This document shows positions 46,261 through 60,308 of a stretch of 64,000 nucleotides of DNA, piece after piece. The notes under the pieces are model-generated. The model saw nothing but the letters and a program-made list of their open reading frames with translations, searched no databases and was not told where the DNA came from. This DNA comes from Labia minor (Eukaryota > Arthropoda > Insecta > Dermaptera > Spongiphoridae): assembly GCA_963082975.1 (NCBI GenBank), contig OY720348.1, positions 72,875,719 to 72,939,718 on the forward strand, read 5' to 3'. The stretch's first letter is position 1. Each line of letters opens with the position of its first letter. The position numbers and the translations under genes are program-made.

Positions 46261-49200
46261 TTTTATCCTATCTTCGTCTGAAAAAATTTATTAGAGTTCA
46301 GCGTTTTAGGATATATATTTTTATATAATTTTTTTAAATTCATTTTTTATATTCTTTTTTGTTTAAATTATATTTCTACAGAGCTAAATATTATAAACTG
46401 AAGTATGGCACGGAGGCCCAATTGGGGGATACCAAACCACCAATGTTTGATGAATCGGGCGCTCCAGAACCCCCATTGGATGGCGAACCACCATTTACTT
46501 CAGTTAGTAATTTAACTTGGAAACAAGGAAGACAATTGTTGCGACAGTATGTATTTATTTTTTATATTTTTTTGACATTTACATATATTTAACAAAAAAT
46601 GATATAATTAGTAAATCAAATGTCAATAAATTACTTGCTCATTTTTAAAATCATATATTATTTGTAAAAATTAATTTCTAATATTTATATTTTCTTTGTT
46701 AATTAATTTAAATTAAATAATTATTTCTTTTAATATGGAATGTTTTTTTTTAATAAAAGAGAATAATTGATATTTCAGATATCTTCAAGAAATAGGATAT
46801 ACAGATGCTATTTTAGATGTGCGTTCCAATCGAGTACGTTCACTATTGGGATTAAACAATAACGCTGAATGTGAGGAAAATTTAAATAATGCATCTTTGG
46901 CATTGAATGGAAATGAAGCTTCCAATAAAAGAGCAAGTGAAAATCAAGGTCGACGTACCCCTGCCAAAAAAGTAAATAAGATTTTTTTTTATTTTTTTTT
47001 ATTCATTTTGAATTTTTATTATTATTATTTTTGATTACTTTCTTCAAGGCTCAATCGTCTTCAATGGCTGAAGCAATGATTTTGGATACAGAAGCAGCAG
47101 TTATGGCAAATTTCGAGTTCCTCGGTCAAACCGATGTGGATATGGAGGATGATGATGATATGTCAGACGAACTGGATGAGGGTGGTGACGACGAGCATGA
47201 TGAAGTGAAGGCTGCAAAACGCAAGGCCAAGGTACCCGAATCTCTCTGCACCCCAGGGGCTCCACTAGGGGCTAGCGCGGCCTCTTGACTAACTGGCAGC
47301 TTGGCTAACTTAATGCTCGCTTTTATTTCTGCAGCCTACATTCATCATTCATTTTTATCGAAATTATTTATTTAAAAAAAATTATTAGGCTATAGTTATT
47401 ATCACAATCAGCTATTTTTTAAAAAATGTCTTAAAATAAAAAAAAAACTATTTTTTAATTTATATTTAGGTATATATTATTTTTCAAATCACGAAAAATA
47501 TAATTGATTTATTTTCAATCGTTTTTTTTTATCTATATTACTATTATTTTTATTTATTTATTTATTTTAAATTTGCTACTAAGTCGTGAAAAAAGAAAAA
47601 TAGACAACAAAAATTTATTTTTATTTAAAACTTTTTTTAAAAAAAACAACATTGACAATTTTGCATTTTATTATATAAAAAATTTAATAATAATAAATGA
47701 TATATGAATTTATAAACCATATTTATTAATATTATTATTATTAAAGAATCTCTTATTAGTTCTTGAAAATAACTTAAACATAGAATCTTTTAAAATTTCT
47801 ATATCCTTTTTCTATTAGTTTTAATTAAAATAAATAAAGTTTTTCTTTCACTTTTAGTATAGGACCAGGGAGTAAGCCATGGCAACACATTTTTTATTAA
47901 ACAACCAAAGCTCCGTCCTGAATATTACAACACACGGATAAATCATGGGCCCTGTAGGATTATACAACAAGATTTCATATAAGTTCGTTAATATTGAAGG
48001 GAGAAACGTAGAATCCGTACGTTTGCAATCTTTGTTCTAGATATAGATAGGAAAGGAACAATTTTCTTATGTAAAAATAGCGATGTAATGCTATGTAATT
48101 CAGAACTTTAAGCTTTCAATAACTGCCCTTTGTTATTAAATAACTACTTGTGGCACTCATTTTGCAGTAATTTTATGGAAATGCAGATCTTATCATAAGA
48201 TTTTGAAAATTGTTTCTTGTTCAATACCTGTATGTGTTATTTAAAAAACACGTTTAAAAAAATTAAAAAATGAATTGTTAAAAAAATATGAGATTGTACA
48301 GGGTAAATATAACTGAATAACTTTGCTTTCATTTGTACCCCCCAACACCGCCATTTTTATGTAAGAATGTTGTCCCCCTCGTGTAACTAACATTTCGAAC
48401 AATATGGTTGCATCTTTAAAGAACCTATTTGCTAATTTATTATAGAATCTATAGGGCCCATAATTATCTGTGTCTTAATATTCCGGTTGTGCTTTGGTTG
48501 ATTAATAAAAAAAATGTGTTGTCATGGATTAGTAAGTAATCCTCGTATGAAAAAATTATAATTAGGAAATAGGTTTCTTTGTATAGGTAATACTTTTAAT
48601 CTAATAACATGCTTTTTCTATCCTAATTTTTAACAAATTTCACACTGTAATTAAATGTGTAGTATAGATTAATATTTATAATGTAGGTATTAAAAATAAT
48701 GAGGTTAAGTATACTTTTTAGAGACATGTGTTCTGGTAAATCTTATATAAGTACTTAATTTCATAAATTAAAAATTATGTTATATTATTTTCATTAATTG
48801 TATTATTAGATTCGATTATTTATTTATTTTAATAAGAAAATAAATGTCTTTTTAAATAAAAAAAATTGGTTATTTTAGTAATTGAATAATTTAGATTGAA
48901 ATTAAAAATAGAAATAGATCATTTAGTATTATTTATTTATTTAATAAGTGGGATTGCATGAATGGTAATTATTTCATAACAATGTTCAATGTCAAATAAC
49001 ATATAATTATTAAATAAATAATATTTAGTATTTACTCAATGAATAAATAATAAAAGTATTGTTTCAAAGACCTAAACTTTCGGTGTCATATTTATTGTTT
49101 AGAATTTTTAATTAATATTCAAGAACTTTGCATATATATATATTTATATATATATATATAAAGTTGCTCAAAACGACCAGATTTAGAATTAACATATTTA

Positions 49201-52200
49201 ACACTAAAATAAAAAATACACTAAATAAATCGAAACAAAATTTCAAGTTGTTACACTAAATAGTTAACATAGATATAATTGACATTAATATAATAGATTT
49301 TCTTATATAACAATATAGTCCCTAGTGGTAAGGGCACTGACCATCAATAATAGATAGGGAAGGGAAATATAATTTACATATATATAAAATATTTATTAAA
49401 ATGTATATGCCAATAATTAATTTTCTATTCTAAAGGAAATTGAGTTTAGCCTACAAATAAAGGGAGAAGTTTTTTGTATTAGTTTTGTATTAATTAATAT
49501 TATATATATTGATTTCTTCGGACAAATTATTTTATTTTTCAATATTTTTTTTATATTCATATAAAATTTCTTAAATTATTTTTCTTTTCCACTTGATCTA
49601 ACTCTATTTTAAATATACATATATATTATGCATCTAGTCATCGACTTAAACTTAAAACAGAATTTGGTTGATTATCGCATGTCGGCTGTTTGTTTTTTTT
49701 TTTTTTTGTAACTTTTTTTAAAATGTATTTTTATAAAACCAAATGTGTATATAATATACCTATATATAATGAAAACAACGATTAATAAAAATATTAAATT
49801 GGTGGAAAAATATACTAAAAATTATTTATTAATTTCATTTTTCATACCTTAACGAATTCTAATCTTATCATTTGACGTTTATTCATTGCTGAAAACAACA
49901 AGATGGCAATATCATTTAAGTACTTTGAATAGGTTTTTTAGTTGTTTTCTTTGATTCTTGGCACTGTTTATTTTATTCATCACAAATTCAATCAATAAAT
50001 GACACTATTTCATATATCTTCAGTTTGTTTTTATTCATCACATATTCCATATTCCATCAAAAGATAACTGGTTTTATTTCAATCATCACAGATTTCCGAG
50101 TATCAATAATTTTCAAAATTTCTAGACTTCGATTATTAGTTATTAAGTGACACTAATTTAAATATTATCTCAACAAATAAAAAAAATTGAAAGTATTTTC
50201 TTATTGTTGAAGCTAATATGGGACAATAATTCAAACACGGATTCATAATAAATGTTAAACCTATACTTCTCAACTTATTCCACAATAATCTTAAATATTA
50301 ACATTAATATAAAATTATCTAGTTTTAATAAGTAGTTTTTTCTTTTTCAAATTCAAAAAATTTTAAATCAACCTTAAAATGAATAATTATTTTTCCACCT
50401 TGATATACAAGCTAAAACTGTTTTAAAATACCATATAACATTTTATTTAATGATAAACTAAAAAAAAAACAAATTAATATTTTAGGTTTCAAATGATAAT
50501 AGTTTAATTTTATGGATAGTAAGTCGTAAACTGGATGTATATTTTTTTTCAATAACCATAATTAGAAAAAATTTACTAAAAAATTTCACTAATCAAACTA
50601 ATTTTTCAATATTTTTTTTTTTTATTTTGTAAGAAAATTCTTAAATATTTGTCTTTCAATTAATTTTTTTTTTTTATTTCTTTCTTTGATTGCCTATTCA
50701 CAATATTTGTTATAATAAAAACCTAGACAGTTTATAATTTGAATGTAATATTTTATATGTATATAAATTATAAGCAAACATAAGAAAGAATATATAACTT
50801 TACATATTGAACTTACATATATATCATTAACTTAATTATCCATAAATTAAACCAATGGGAACTCCTTGGCTCTTCCTTTCCCTTATAAAATTTGTATGTT
50901 GATTATTTTTTTAATCTAAATTTTGTTTTATTATATACTACTATTATTAAGAAAAGTTTCTTTATAACTTGGTTGGCCTTACCTTCATCTTTTTAATTAA
51001 CAAAATTCTTATTATCAATTTTTTTATAAAAATAAAAAATTTTTATTTATTTTTCTAATCCGATTTAATACACTTATGGCAATGTTTTTTCATTCCCCGA
51101 AATAGTCCAAAGAAGTCTTTTTGAGTTTGTTGACAGGCAGAAGACGCATGGTGCTAAGTCAGGCGAATATGGTGACATGAGTCCAGTTTTTGACGGATTG
51201 TTTTCTAATAATTTATTATGAGACATGCAAAAACCAATAATTCTCTGCCCTTATTTATGAACTTTTAAGGCGAAAGGTGCACGTGAACAACTTTTAACAC
51301 TAATAATATTCCTAGATAACAGTTTGGACTATAATCGATCGATAATCGAATAGAATTTTTTTTTTTTTTTTTAATCACAGTATAATAAATTTGTCATAAT
51401 TTTTAGTTAAGATGGATAAATAATTTTTTACTTTTTATTAATTAAAAAAATGATAAAATTTGTTATTGTTTGATTGTTAGGTTTGGCCGTCCTTGTTATA
51501 TTGTTTTTAAAATAATAATAATAATAATAATAATAGGCTATTGACTCAGAAAAATCGTTCTATTCTTTAAATATTTTACCTGGAATGGTTTATTTAGGCG
51601 TTATTTTTTCAAATTCAACCATTTTTTAAATATTCTCTTTGCTTGAAATGAAACGCTTAAAGTAGTGAGAACAAAGAAATAAGTATTAAGTTAGGTTGAT
51701 GCCAGAGAGAGAGTGGATGTGTCTGGCCGCAGGGTATGCTTCTCAACGAGTCCCTTGCTGACGATGTCGATGCGGAAGCTGAAGAAGTCCTCAACGAACT
51801 CAATCTATTAACGGAAGTAGAAGAAACCGGACCAGAACTGCATTCTCAAGGAGAATCTGTAGAGTGGTGTTAGTATTTACAATTGCTCTCTATATATTAT
51901 TGCTTCTAAATTTTCCAACTATTTCAGCATCTACTTCAGGCCTTACTTTTCAAACAGGGCCTCGGAGATCACTCGGGCCTACCATTGGTGATGATGATGC
52001 CACTGATTCGGCGCTAGGCTTAGGTGAACTTGCCCAACTTACCGTCAATAATGAAGCGGAGGCAGCTTACGATGTAAATTAGAATTTTTTTTTTTTTATT
52101 TAATTATTTATTTACCTTGCAACAAAAATAAAAAAGTATTCTGTCATTCATTTCTAGACTGCCACAAGTAAAGAGTCTTATCGTAAAACATGGAATGCAA

Positions 52201-54517
52201 AATATACTTTAAGATCCCATTTCGATGGAGTGCGCGCTTTAGCTTTTCATCCAGCAGATCCTGTCCTTATTACAGCATCAGAAGATCATACCCTCAAGTT
52301 ATGGAATCTTCAAAAAACTGTACCTGCAAAAAAGTAAATTTCAATACAGGATTCTCTCTTCTATAATATATTATATATCTATATATATATATTCCATGGA
52401 TTTTCATTATCATGTTATAATGGATGATCTTTTTCAATTTAGGTCAGCCTCTCTCGATGTTGAGCCTTTATATACGTTTCGTGGCCATACGGGTCCTGTT
52501 CTTTGTTTAGCAATGGCATCCAATGGTGAACAATGCTATAGTGGAGGTCTCGACGGTACCATTCAATGTTGGAATCTGCCTTGTCCCAACATCGATCCTT
52601 ATGATTCATTTGGTAATTATCGATTGCTTTCGATCAATTTTAAGTATAGGTTTACATTCAGATCCAACTAAAATCGAATCTTTTAGGATTCATCTTCAAT
52701 AATGGATCACTTGTAATAAACAAAATGGGAATAATTCTATTTTATTTGATTTAAAAAATAAGTTTCCAACCTTTACCAGAATTTTAAAATTTCGTTGATA
52801 GATATGCTTTCTAAATCGATTTGGAAAATTGTAATCTAATATTACTAAAATAATAAATTCAATCATCCCATGGATTACTTTTTACATTCTAATTAAGAAA
52901 ATAATCTTGTTTTCATTGATTAATAGGCTTCTCCTCTACATTTTTTTTAGATCCATGTGTTCTTTCTGGCTCGTTGGAGGGTCATACCGATGCTGTGTGG
53001 TCCCTTGCAATTCATTCACAGAGACAACAACTATTATCCTGTTCAAGTGATGGCACTGTGAAACTTTGGTCCCCCTCCACCAAAATAGCCCTTTTGGCCA
53101 GTTATGTTTCCGAGCAAGATGGCCCACCAACATCGGTGGATTTCGTTCGGGATGAGCCTAATCGAATGGTGGCTGCTTATAACACGGCACATTCAGTAAT
53201 TTTTGATCTTGAAACGTGTAAACCGATTGTTCGACTGGAGACAAACAATCCGGAGGCGGAGACTGGCACCGGGGGTACTATGATTGGACGTCAAATCAAT
53301 TGTGTTGTAGCACACCCGACACTTCCTTTAACAATGACTGCCCACGAAGATCGACATATTCGTTTTTGGGATAACTCCAGCGGAAAGTTGGTACATTCAA
53401 TGGTTGCACATCTTGACTCGGTCACTAGCCTCGCCGTTGACCCGAACGGCCTTTATTTACTTTCTGGAAGTAAGTTCACCTGGCCATTCCCAATAATAAC
53501 ATGGATTGAAAATATCCGTTCAATTTAGAATAGAAATGGAAAAGAAATTATCCAAGTTCCATTCTAAATTCAGAAGATAGAAATCAATGAAATGGAATTT
53601 CATTGGATCAAGCATCCTAAAGACAGCAATATGAAACGTTTTTAATAAATCATTCAAATATTGATTTGAATGATCAATTTCTTTATCAAATAAAGAATAG
53701 ATGCGATGGGCAGGGCACTTGACTAGAATGGGAGAGGAAAGGAGGATGAAAAATAGATTGGTGGGTGGATAATGTAGGAAGGAATGGGAGAGGGTAGGGA
53801 TTGGAGGCTTGTGGGACAGGATAGGGACACTTAGAGAAGTGGGCTTGCTGGGGCCAACAACTTTCCAGTTCCGTAGATTCGAATTATCATACATTGATTT
53901 AAGATTAAAATGCAAATTTAATTATTTTCAGACTACTTAATTTTTTTTTACAAATATATATATATATAAAATAATTAACAAAAATTAATTTATTTTTTTA
54001 TTTCAATTAATTAGCAATATGAAATGATTTTTTTTTTCTTTACCTAATATTGGTATATACTTATTAGTCTTACTCGTAGTCAATTTATTGGACCAAAATT
54101 CGGGGTATAAATCCAATAAATAAAGGTAAAGTAAAGGCGTCACTAAGATGAACAACAATGTGTGAATATCCCAACCAAAGTATCCAAATATATAATATTA
54201 TTATTAATTTGTCGGATATATTATACAATTAAATTTAATTTCAATTATTTAGTTATCTTAAAATCATTATTTTTTGAATTTTGTTATTTTCATTAAGTAA
54301 ATCCTTTGATAGGATTGATGGATTGATTGTTTGTTTTTTTATTATAGGCCATGACTGCAGCATCCGGCTTTGGAATCTTGATAACAAAACTTGTGTCCAA
54401 GAGATAACTGCTCATCGTAAAAAGTTTGATGAATCTATTTTTGATGTAGCTTTTCATCCTTCAAGACCATACATTGCCAGCGCAGGGGCTGACGCTCTCG
54501 CTAAGGTGTTTGTGTGA
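45493..54517 (+). CDS. STRN: Striatin (STRIPAK/PP2A scaffold; Drosophila Cka)
   Basis: Eleven coding exons: 45493-45696, 46076-46179, 46382-46546, 46779-46971, 47049-47231, 51733-51868, 51928-52073, 52158-52333, 52443-52612, 52951-53469 and 54348-54517. All joins keep frame at GT-AG sites and give 721 aa (Cka about 730). Striatin is the B'''-type PP2A subunit that scaffolds STRIPAK with Mob4 and GCKIII kinases. Domains: caveolin-binding/coiled coil at 38-110 ([20 protein letters not shown]...), calmodulin-binding [19 protein letters not shown] at about 150-170, an acidic stretch ([20 protein letters not shown]) near 255, and C-terminal WD40 repeats from about 390 ([20 protein letters not shown] to [13 protein letters not shown]). 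An ATG at 45460 would add 11 aa, but 45493 has better context and typical striatin length. Intron 5 is 4.5 kb and holds a mariner remnant; intron 10 holds a LINE 3' end. No breaks were seen. Confidence 0.95.
47858..48510 (+). other. Possible alternative terminal exon of striatin
   Basis: Within intron 5, an acceptor (TTTCACTTTTAG) is followed by TAT AGG ACC AGG GAG TAA, which would extend exon 5 in phase 0 by YRTRE and stop. It is then followed by about 630 bases of clearly less AT-biased, UTR-like sequence ending near AATAAA (48504-48509). Such a transcript would encode a striatin of about 288 aa with the coiled coil and calmodulin-binding region but no WD40 domain. Reading through the exon 5 donor instead would add [18 protein letters not shown] and stop at 47288. 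Both are inferences from composition and signals. Confidence 0.3.
48511..51049. other. Striatin intron 5, AT-rich remainder
   Basis: Highly AT-rich intron sequence. No exon, RNA gene or shared repeat was seen. Confidence 0.6.
51050..51210 (-). mobile_element. mariner transposase remnant in striatin intron 5
   Basis: The minus frame from about 51180 reads [33 protein letters not shown], matching mariner [19 protein letters not shown] followed by GxxFxxxEE. It is short, lacks the rest of the transposase and is antisense to striatin. It is in a different state of decay from the remnants at 4945 and 21592. Confidence 0.7.
53695..53885 (+). mobile_element. LINE 3' end in striatin intron 10
   Basis: The plus frame begins [18 protein letters not shown], the conserved C-terminal segment (RWAGHVARMxEDR) of the endonuclease/RT LINE family seen at 9850. 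The 3' end GGGGCCAACAACTTTCCAGT, TCCGTAGA corresponds to GCGGCCAAGAACTTTCGAGT, TCCTTAGA at about 10358. It is heavily 5' truncated, in the same sense as striatin, and does not disrupt an exon. Confidence 0.75.
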
Positions 54518-54600
54518 AGTGGAATGTTTTACCTCCCTTAACCGACTTGAACCCGATCACACTCCTCAAGCAATAAAGTTTCACTAGGTCATTATAAACA
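54518..54600 (+). terminator. Striatin 3' UTR and first polyadenylation signal
   Basis: The stop TGA at 54515-54517 is followed by AATAAA at 54572-54577. Sequence from 54720 to about 55250 stays less AT-biased (for example GAGTCTCGTTCATCAACC), so a longer 3' UTR with a distal signal is possible. Confidence 0.6.
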
Positions 54601-55328
54601 GTTCTAAAATAAAGAAGACTATTTAAAGTTATAGTTTTTGACAAGAATCTTAAACAAAATTAAAAAAATATATATAATATTATTAATAAATAAATAAACT
54701 ATATATAAATCATTCATTTTAGTGAGACTTGATGAAAATCGCGAGTCTCTTTAGAGTGAACGTACACATTTCTTTCTCTTCTTACTAGGACTAGGAGAAG
54801 TGCCTAGGAAACCATAACAAGAGAGTCTCGTTCATCAACCATCTCGGAGCTTATTATTTGTAGTATTGGAGAGGAACCTAGTAAAATTGTGAAGGCGTGT
54901 GCCTAGTGAGCCAGATTTATTTCTTTGGAGGAATATTCGAGAATTTTGAATATATTAATTTTAGATTTAATAAAAAACAAAAAAAAATCAAAAGAAAAAA
55001 TACAAAAAAATAAACAAAAGAAAATACAAAAATACAAACAAAAAAAAACATCATTTCAGCAATGTGTGTGTATTCATTGTATAAATATGTATTTAAATTA
55101 GAACTACTATGTAGCTCACCAGATTCACATTTCTATATTTAAGATCAGATGTTTATAGCGTTATGCTTGAAAACATTCAACTTCATACATTTATGTAACT
55201 TAATATGTTCTCTTACTTTGATTATCATTGATTATTATCTCTACTCTCTCCTGATATTATAATTATTCCTGCATTTTAGTTATTAGTATATTGTAATAAA
55301 ATATTTATTTCATTTTTTTTATTTTATT

Positions 55329-55366
<38 letters not shown>

Positions 55367-57104
55367 TAATAATAAATATATGTGTACATATTAGGTAAAA
55401 TATATATAACAACAAATAGCCACTTGTTTTTATGAATGATAACATGTCACTCATTTTGTTATCATATTACTTTAAAAAACAAAACAAAAAAGAAAAGTTC
55501 ATTAAAAAAATGGTTTGACTACCAAACCAAACATTTTTCAAATCGTTTTTTATATACAAATCTCAGAGGCATCTCTATTTTATTTTATTTTTTCTTTTTA
55601 AAATATCCTTGAAAAGTCATTATAATAAAATTATTTATTTAATAAAAAGACCAAATAAAAAGAAAATAAATTGCTTGATTTTTAATTAATTTTAATTTAA
55701 ATTAAGAATTATTAATATAATTTAAAAAAATTAGACTAAAAATACTTGAAACAAATCACGCGTTAAACATCGTCTTCCATAGTACAAAAAAAGAATTCAT
55801 ATTCTAATAGATTTTTAATTTTTTCAAGTCATCATATCTGGATACTTTTTTATTGGAATTTAAATTTTTTTTTTAACATTTAAAATGGATTAATATTTAT
55901 TTAACTAACTTTTTATAATATTGATTATTTTTTTTTTTTGATTTTGGATTAGAAATAGATTTAATCGAACTTTATACTAATTATTAAAAATCTTTTTTTG
56001 ATAAAGATTTTTTTGTTAATTTTGCGAAATAATAAGATTCTTTCTGCATGAATGTTTTTCCTCAACAATCATGAGTTATATACTATGACCGTTTCGAATT
56101 AGAGCGAATGGATATTTATTAATACTAAATAAAGTGTATCATATATATATATATATATGATAATCTGAAAATTATTATAAAAGAATTTTTAATAGGTATT
56201 TTTTTTATAAATTAATATATATTTTTGTTTATACTTACTCTCTATGTAAGCCAAATACACCTTGAAAAAGAATATATTACTATCAATTAATATAACAAGA
56301 ACAAATTTTCTATTTTTTCATCATTCTATTTCTTAATTTATATAAATATGGTGACCTATTGTAAAACTCAACTTATATAATATATTATATCCTAATTAAT
56401 ATATAAAAGTTTAAGTTGGATTTGAAGAATCATGAAAATAAATGAATGAGTTTTATTCACTTCTACAATAAATATATTTGTTTACACTACATTTTTTAAT
56501 AAATTGAAATATTTAAGAATTAATTTTCGAATATTATTTTTATTCTTATTTTGAAACAACATTGAACCTTGATAAATAATAAATACATAGAAAATTTTTC
56601 CTTTTTTTTACCTTCTAAATTGGATTATTTTTAATTATTTTATCTTAATATAAAATAAAATATATTTGTTGCGAGTAGCAGAATTATTTTTTAATTGTAA
56701 GGTTGAGGGTGTAAGCTCATTTAAGAGACGAAATAGTGATGAAGATTGAAAATGAATAGCAAATATTTCTTCCTCAATAAAATTCAATATTTACAAGCTT
56801 TATATCGATTAAAAATTTTAATTTCTTACCTTTCCACTAAATCCAAAATATTTTAATAAAAGAATTATGACATTCAAAATTGATTTATTTTAAAATTAAT
56901 AATATAAGCATTTTAATAATCTCAACATTCCATAGTAGTTCTAGTCCCATAACGTATTTATTTATGTTATTTATGATTATGATATTAATTACATTTTAAC
57001 GTTATAAATTCAATGGAGGATTTTGAAACGCAAAATAAAATCAAATTCCATTTTGAATTTTTGAGAAACACTTCAAAAAAAATATTTAGAATGATAAATC
57101 TATC
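54601..57104. other. No further gene recognised
   Basis: The first 650 bases may be extended striatin 3' UTR. The rest is AT-rich with a TA run (55336-55364). Confidence 0.5.
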
Positions 57105-57335
57105 TGTGTGGCTCTACGGAACTCGAAAGTTCTTGGCCGCATCAAGCACACCCCTCCAAGTATTCCTATTCTGATCCACACAACCCTCCAATCCCTACCC
57201 TCTCACGTCACTTCCTACGCGTCCTTGATCTTTCCAGTCGGTCTCCCCACCAATATATTTATCGCCATTCTTTCTTCTCCCATTCTAGCCACGTGCCCTG
57301 CCCATCGCAGCCTTCTCGATTTTATAATTCTAACT
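57105..57335 (-). mobile_element. LINE 3' end, minus orientation
   Basis: The minus frame reads IKSRRLRWAGHVARMGEERM, AINILVGRPTGKIKDA. This matches the family C-terminus (LRWAGHVARMxxxR, GRPxGxxKxR). The 3' tip GGCCAAGAACTTTCGAGTTC, CGTAGAGCCACACAGATAGA is nearly identical to the tip at about 10360-10400, so it marks the true 3' end. It is 5' truncated; the 89-codon plus frame here is antisense. Confidence 0.8.
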
Positions 57336-59906
57336 ATATCTCCTGGCCAGATCTACTATATCCAGAGGATTTTTTGATGTTTTTTTATTTTAAATACAAC
57401 ATTTTATATTTTACAATTTTTTACATTTTATTTTAAACCCAATGATAAATTGGATTGCCAAGTATTTCATTTTTTATTAATTTATTTAGAATATTATATC
57501 TTTAACAATTATATCAATCACAAAAGAAAAATAGTAATTTAAATAATTTTGAAATTATTTACTTGATTTTCTTTCATGCGTTAATTATTTTTGCTTTATA
57601 CTATGTGGCCGGTTACATGCTCAGGTAGATTCGAAAGTCGGCCTCGGTGTGTCATCAGTGTGTGTCCTTGGTTGTGATTCTTCGGAACACAGGAAGTCCA
57701 AAAACTTCCGCCCATTCAACCCTAAATTCCAACATCGACTCTTGGTCACACACAGACTACGACCCATAAACATTCCCTCCTAGATAAATTCTCTTGAAAA
57801 TGGTGCCAAAATGAGTGCCGGTATGGAAATTCAGAAGTTGTTCAAAATTTTTCTTGACTATTTTTTGTTTGTTTTTTTTTTTTTATTTAAAAAATTAATA
57901 TAAAACTTTGAGTTTTCAAATTAATAAATAGTTTTGAAAGATAAATTTAAAAACTTCCATTTACCCTCTAGGAGACAGGCAGATGGCAAGTCTCCCTCTT
58001 GCCACTCGTTACAAAAATTAGTTATTTTTAATCTAAATTCATACAGATTGAATATTAAAGCATTAAATATGATTTCCTATTAAGTTAATATATTAAATTT
58101 GGTAAATACTACAATAATACTGAGCAATAAATAGAAAACTTATTTATGTTTTTTAAACCACTAATATACTAATAACTAGTATAATAATTAATAATTATAG
58201 AATATTATTTTAGGCTCTGGTTCTTATATAAAAGTAAAATTCAAATAATAATTATTATTTAAAAAAAAAATTTGGAACATTTTAATTGATAAATTTTAAA
58301 CATTTTTTTTATATCATTTACAGATTTAGACATAAATAAATACATATGTATTATTTTTTTAATATAAAACAAGAATTTTCTAATTATATTCATATTTTAC
58401 AAATGTTCTATTTAAAAAAAAAAGAAAAAAGAAATTAGTCTTTTATTTAAACTTAAAAAAAAAACAATAAAAAAAGAAAATAAATAAATAAATAAAAAGT
58501 AGATCTCTATAAAAAATATCCAGAGAAGAAAAAAAATAAGAATTTACAAAAAGGTTTGTTCCAAACGACATCAGTTTCTTTTAGACAATTAACGTAAATA
58601 ATATTGTTTCTGATAACAGAAAAAATTCTATTGATTATTTGTTTATTTCTAAAATCGATTGGAAGAAACCTTATTTAAAAATTTCTAGGCACTAGTTGTC
58701 AATTTATAACATAACATTGTTTAATAACAATGTTTAATTTTAAAATTTCTCTGGTAATGTTTGAAGGTGTGTGAAAGTGAGCTGCAGTGTGGATAGGTTT
58801 GGGATTTATTTGAGAGCTTAACCGGTCTAACTATTGACATACTAAGAGATAAAATATCCATTCTTACAAACAAAAAATAATAATGAAAAAAAAATTAAAA
58901 CTATTTTTGGAAAACCACTTTAATTTTTATATAGTATTATAATTTTTTTTTGTTTTATTTTTTTTTTATTAAATATATACAATACAATTCAAATTTTTGA
59001 CATTGAAAAAACATGAATAATAATTTTTAGGTTTGTCCAAAATAGTTTTTTTTATTTTTGTTTATTTATTTTTTTTTTTTTTGTACAGAAACAATTGTGA
59101 TAATGTTGCCGAAATTTATAATTATTATTAAAATTTCTCACACTAATAATAATAATAAATAGGTAATAAAAATAATCCTATTATAAAACCCTAAAGCACT
59201 GATTTCAAACTTTATTAAATATAGTTTTTTAAAATATAATATCCATTCAAATACATATATATTAATAATTTATATTTTAAGTTTGATACATCTTCTTTAG
59301 AGATTTACTTTTTTATATATATGTTAAATATATATATATATATATAATAAAATGTATCTAGATATACCAATTCCCTTTATTTTTTAAATAAATAAATAAA
59401 ATATTTTATTATAATCAATAGATTTTGTTTTATTTTATTTTTTTAAGAAAAATAATTTATCTCAAATAAATTCTAGTGTTTTATATTATATTTATTCGAT
59501 CTAGATCAATTAATTATCCATTGAAGAAAGATTCCTTTATCAGATAAGACATTTAATATCCAAGTATATATATATATATATATATATAAATAATAAGCAA
59601 AAAGGAATAAGGATATTCTGATATTATATTTTTTAAAGATTTATCAGCTGAAAATAAATAATATATTGATGATATTGATTGATTGTTATTTTAAATGCTC
59701 ATAAAGAACAATTGAATGTTTAAATTATATATCAAGAATATAATTAATTCGATGTTAGTAGTACAAAAAGAACTTAATTACTTTTTTATACTTTAATACA
59801 TGTCTATAATAGTTATGGAGTCTTTTTTAGTATCGTAAACCATCTAATTATAATTAAAATGAACACTTAACAAAATAATAGTTAACTATAAATAAAGATT
59901 GATTTA
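57336..59906. other. Intergenic between striatin and TRIM9; one GC-richer island
   Basis: About 57605-57800 is GC-richer (GTGGCCGGTTACATGCTCAG, AAGTCGGCCTCGG) without a usable frame or tRNA fold. A small hairpin (GGCAAG/CTTGCC, 7-base loop, near 57983-58001) is seen. The remainder is AT-rich. Confidence 0.45.
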
Positions 59907-60308
59907 CAGTGTTGCTATCAGGCCGGTATTATATTATAATTCTGATTTCAGGTTAGTTATTAATTTGTATGATTTTCCAAAAAATAATGTATTTTTAAAT
60001 AATAAATAATATGATATAATAATATGTACATATTTATTATATTTATTAATTATTTTAATATAAAGGGAGCACATCTGCGAAAATGCATAATTTTGATAAA
60101 TTTACACTAATTTAATATTAAATTTTGTTTTTGTTAATTTGTGATATCGTATGTAATTACTAAAAGAAAAAAGTAGAAAAGATTGATTGTAATAATAAAA
60201 TATATTTCTCGTTATTTTTTTAATTTTTTTCTTTTTATTTACAATTTCTTTCCACATTTATTTTACTCAAATGTCGGGTTGAACAAATTTTCAAAGATAG
60301 CAACACTG
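59907..60308. mobile_element. hAT-type MITE with 13 bp inverted ends
   Basis: CAGTGTTGCTATC at 59907-59919 is perfectly repeated in inverse at 60296-60308 (GATAGCAACACTG). Flanking 8-mers TTGATTTA and TTTATTTA match at seven of eight positions, as expected for an 8 bp hAT target duplication. The 402 bp interior is AT-rich and non-coding. The CAGTGTTGC start is typical of hAT ends. Confidence 0.75.

Noticed and set aside
49320-49370. Possible tRNA (TAGTGGTAAGGGCACTGACC)
   Set aside because: There is no B box and no acceptor or T-stem pairing.
52936-53133. 65-codon minus-strand frame
   Set aside because: Shadow of the striatin WD40 exon 10.
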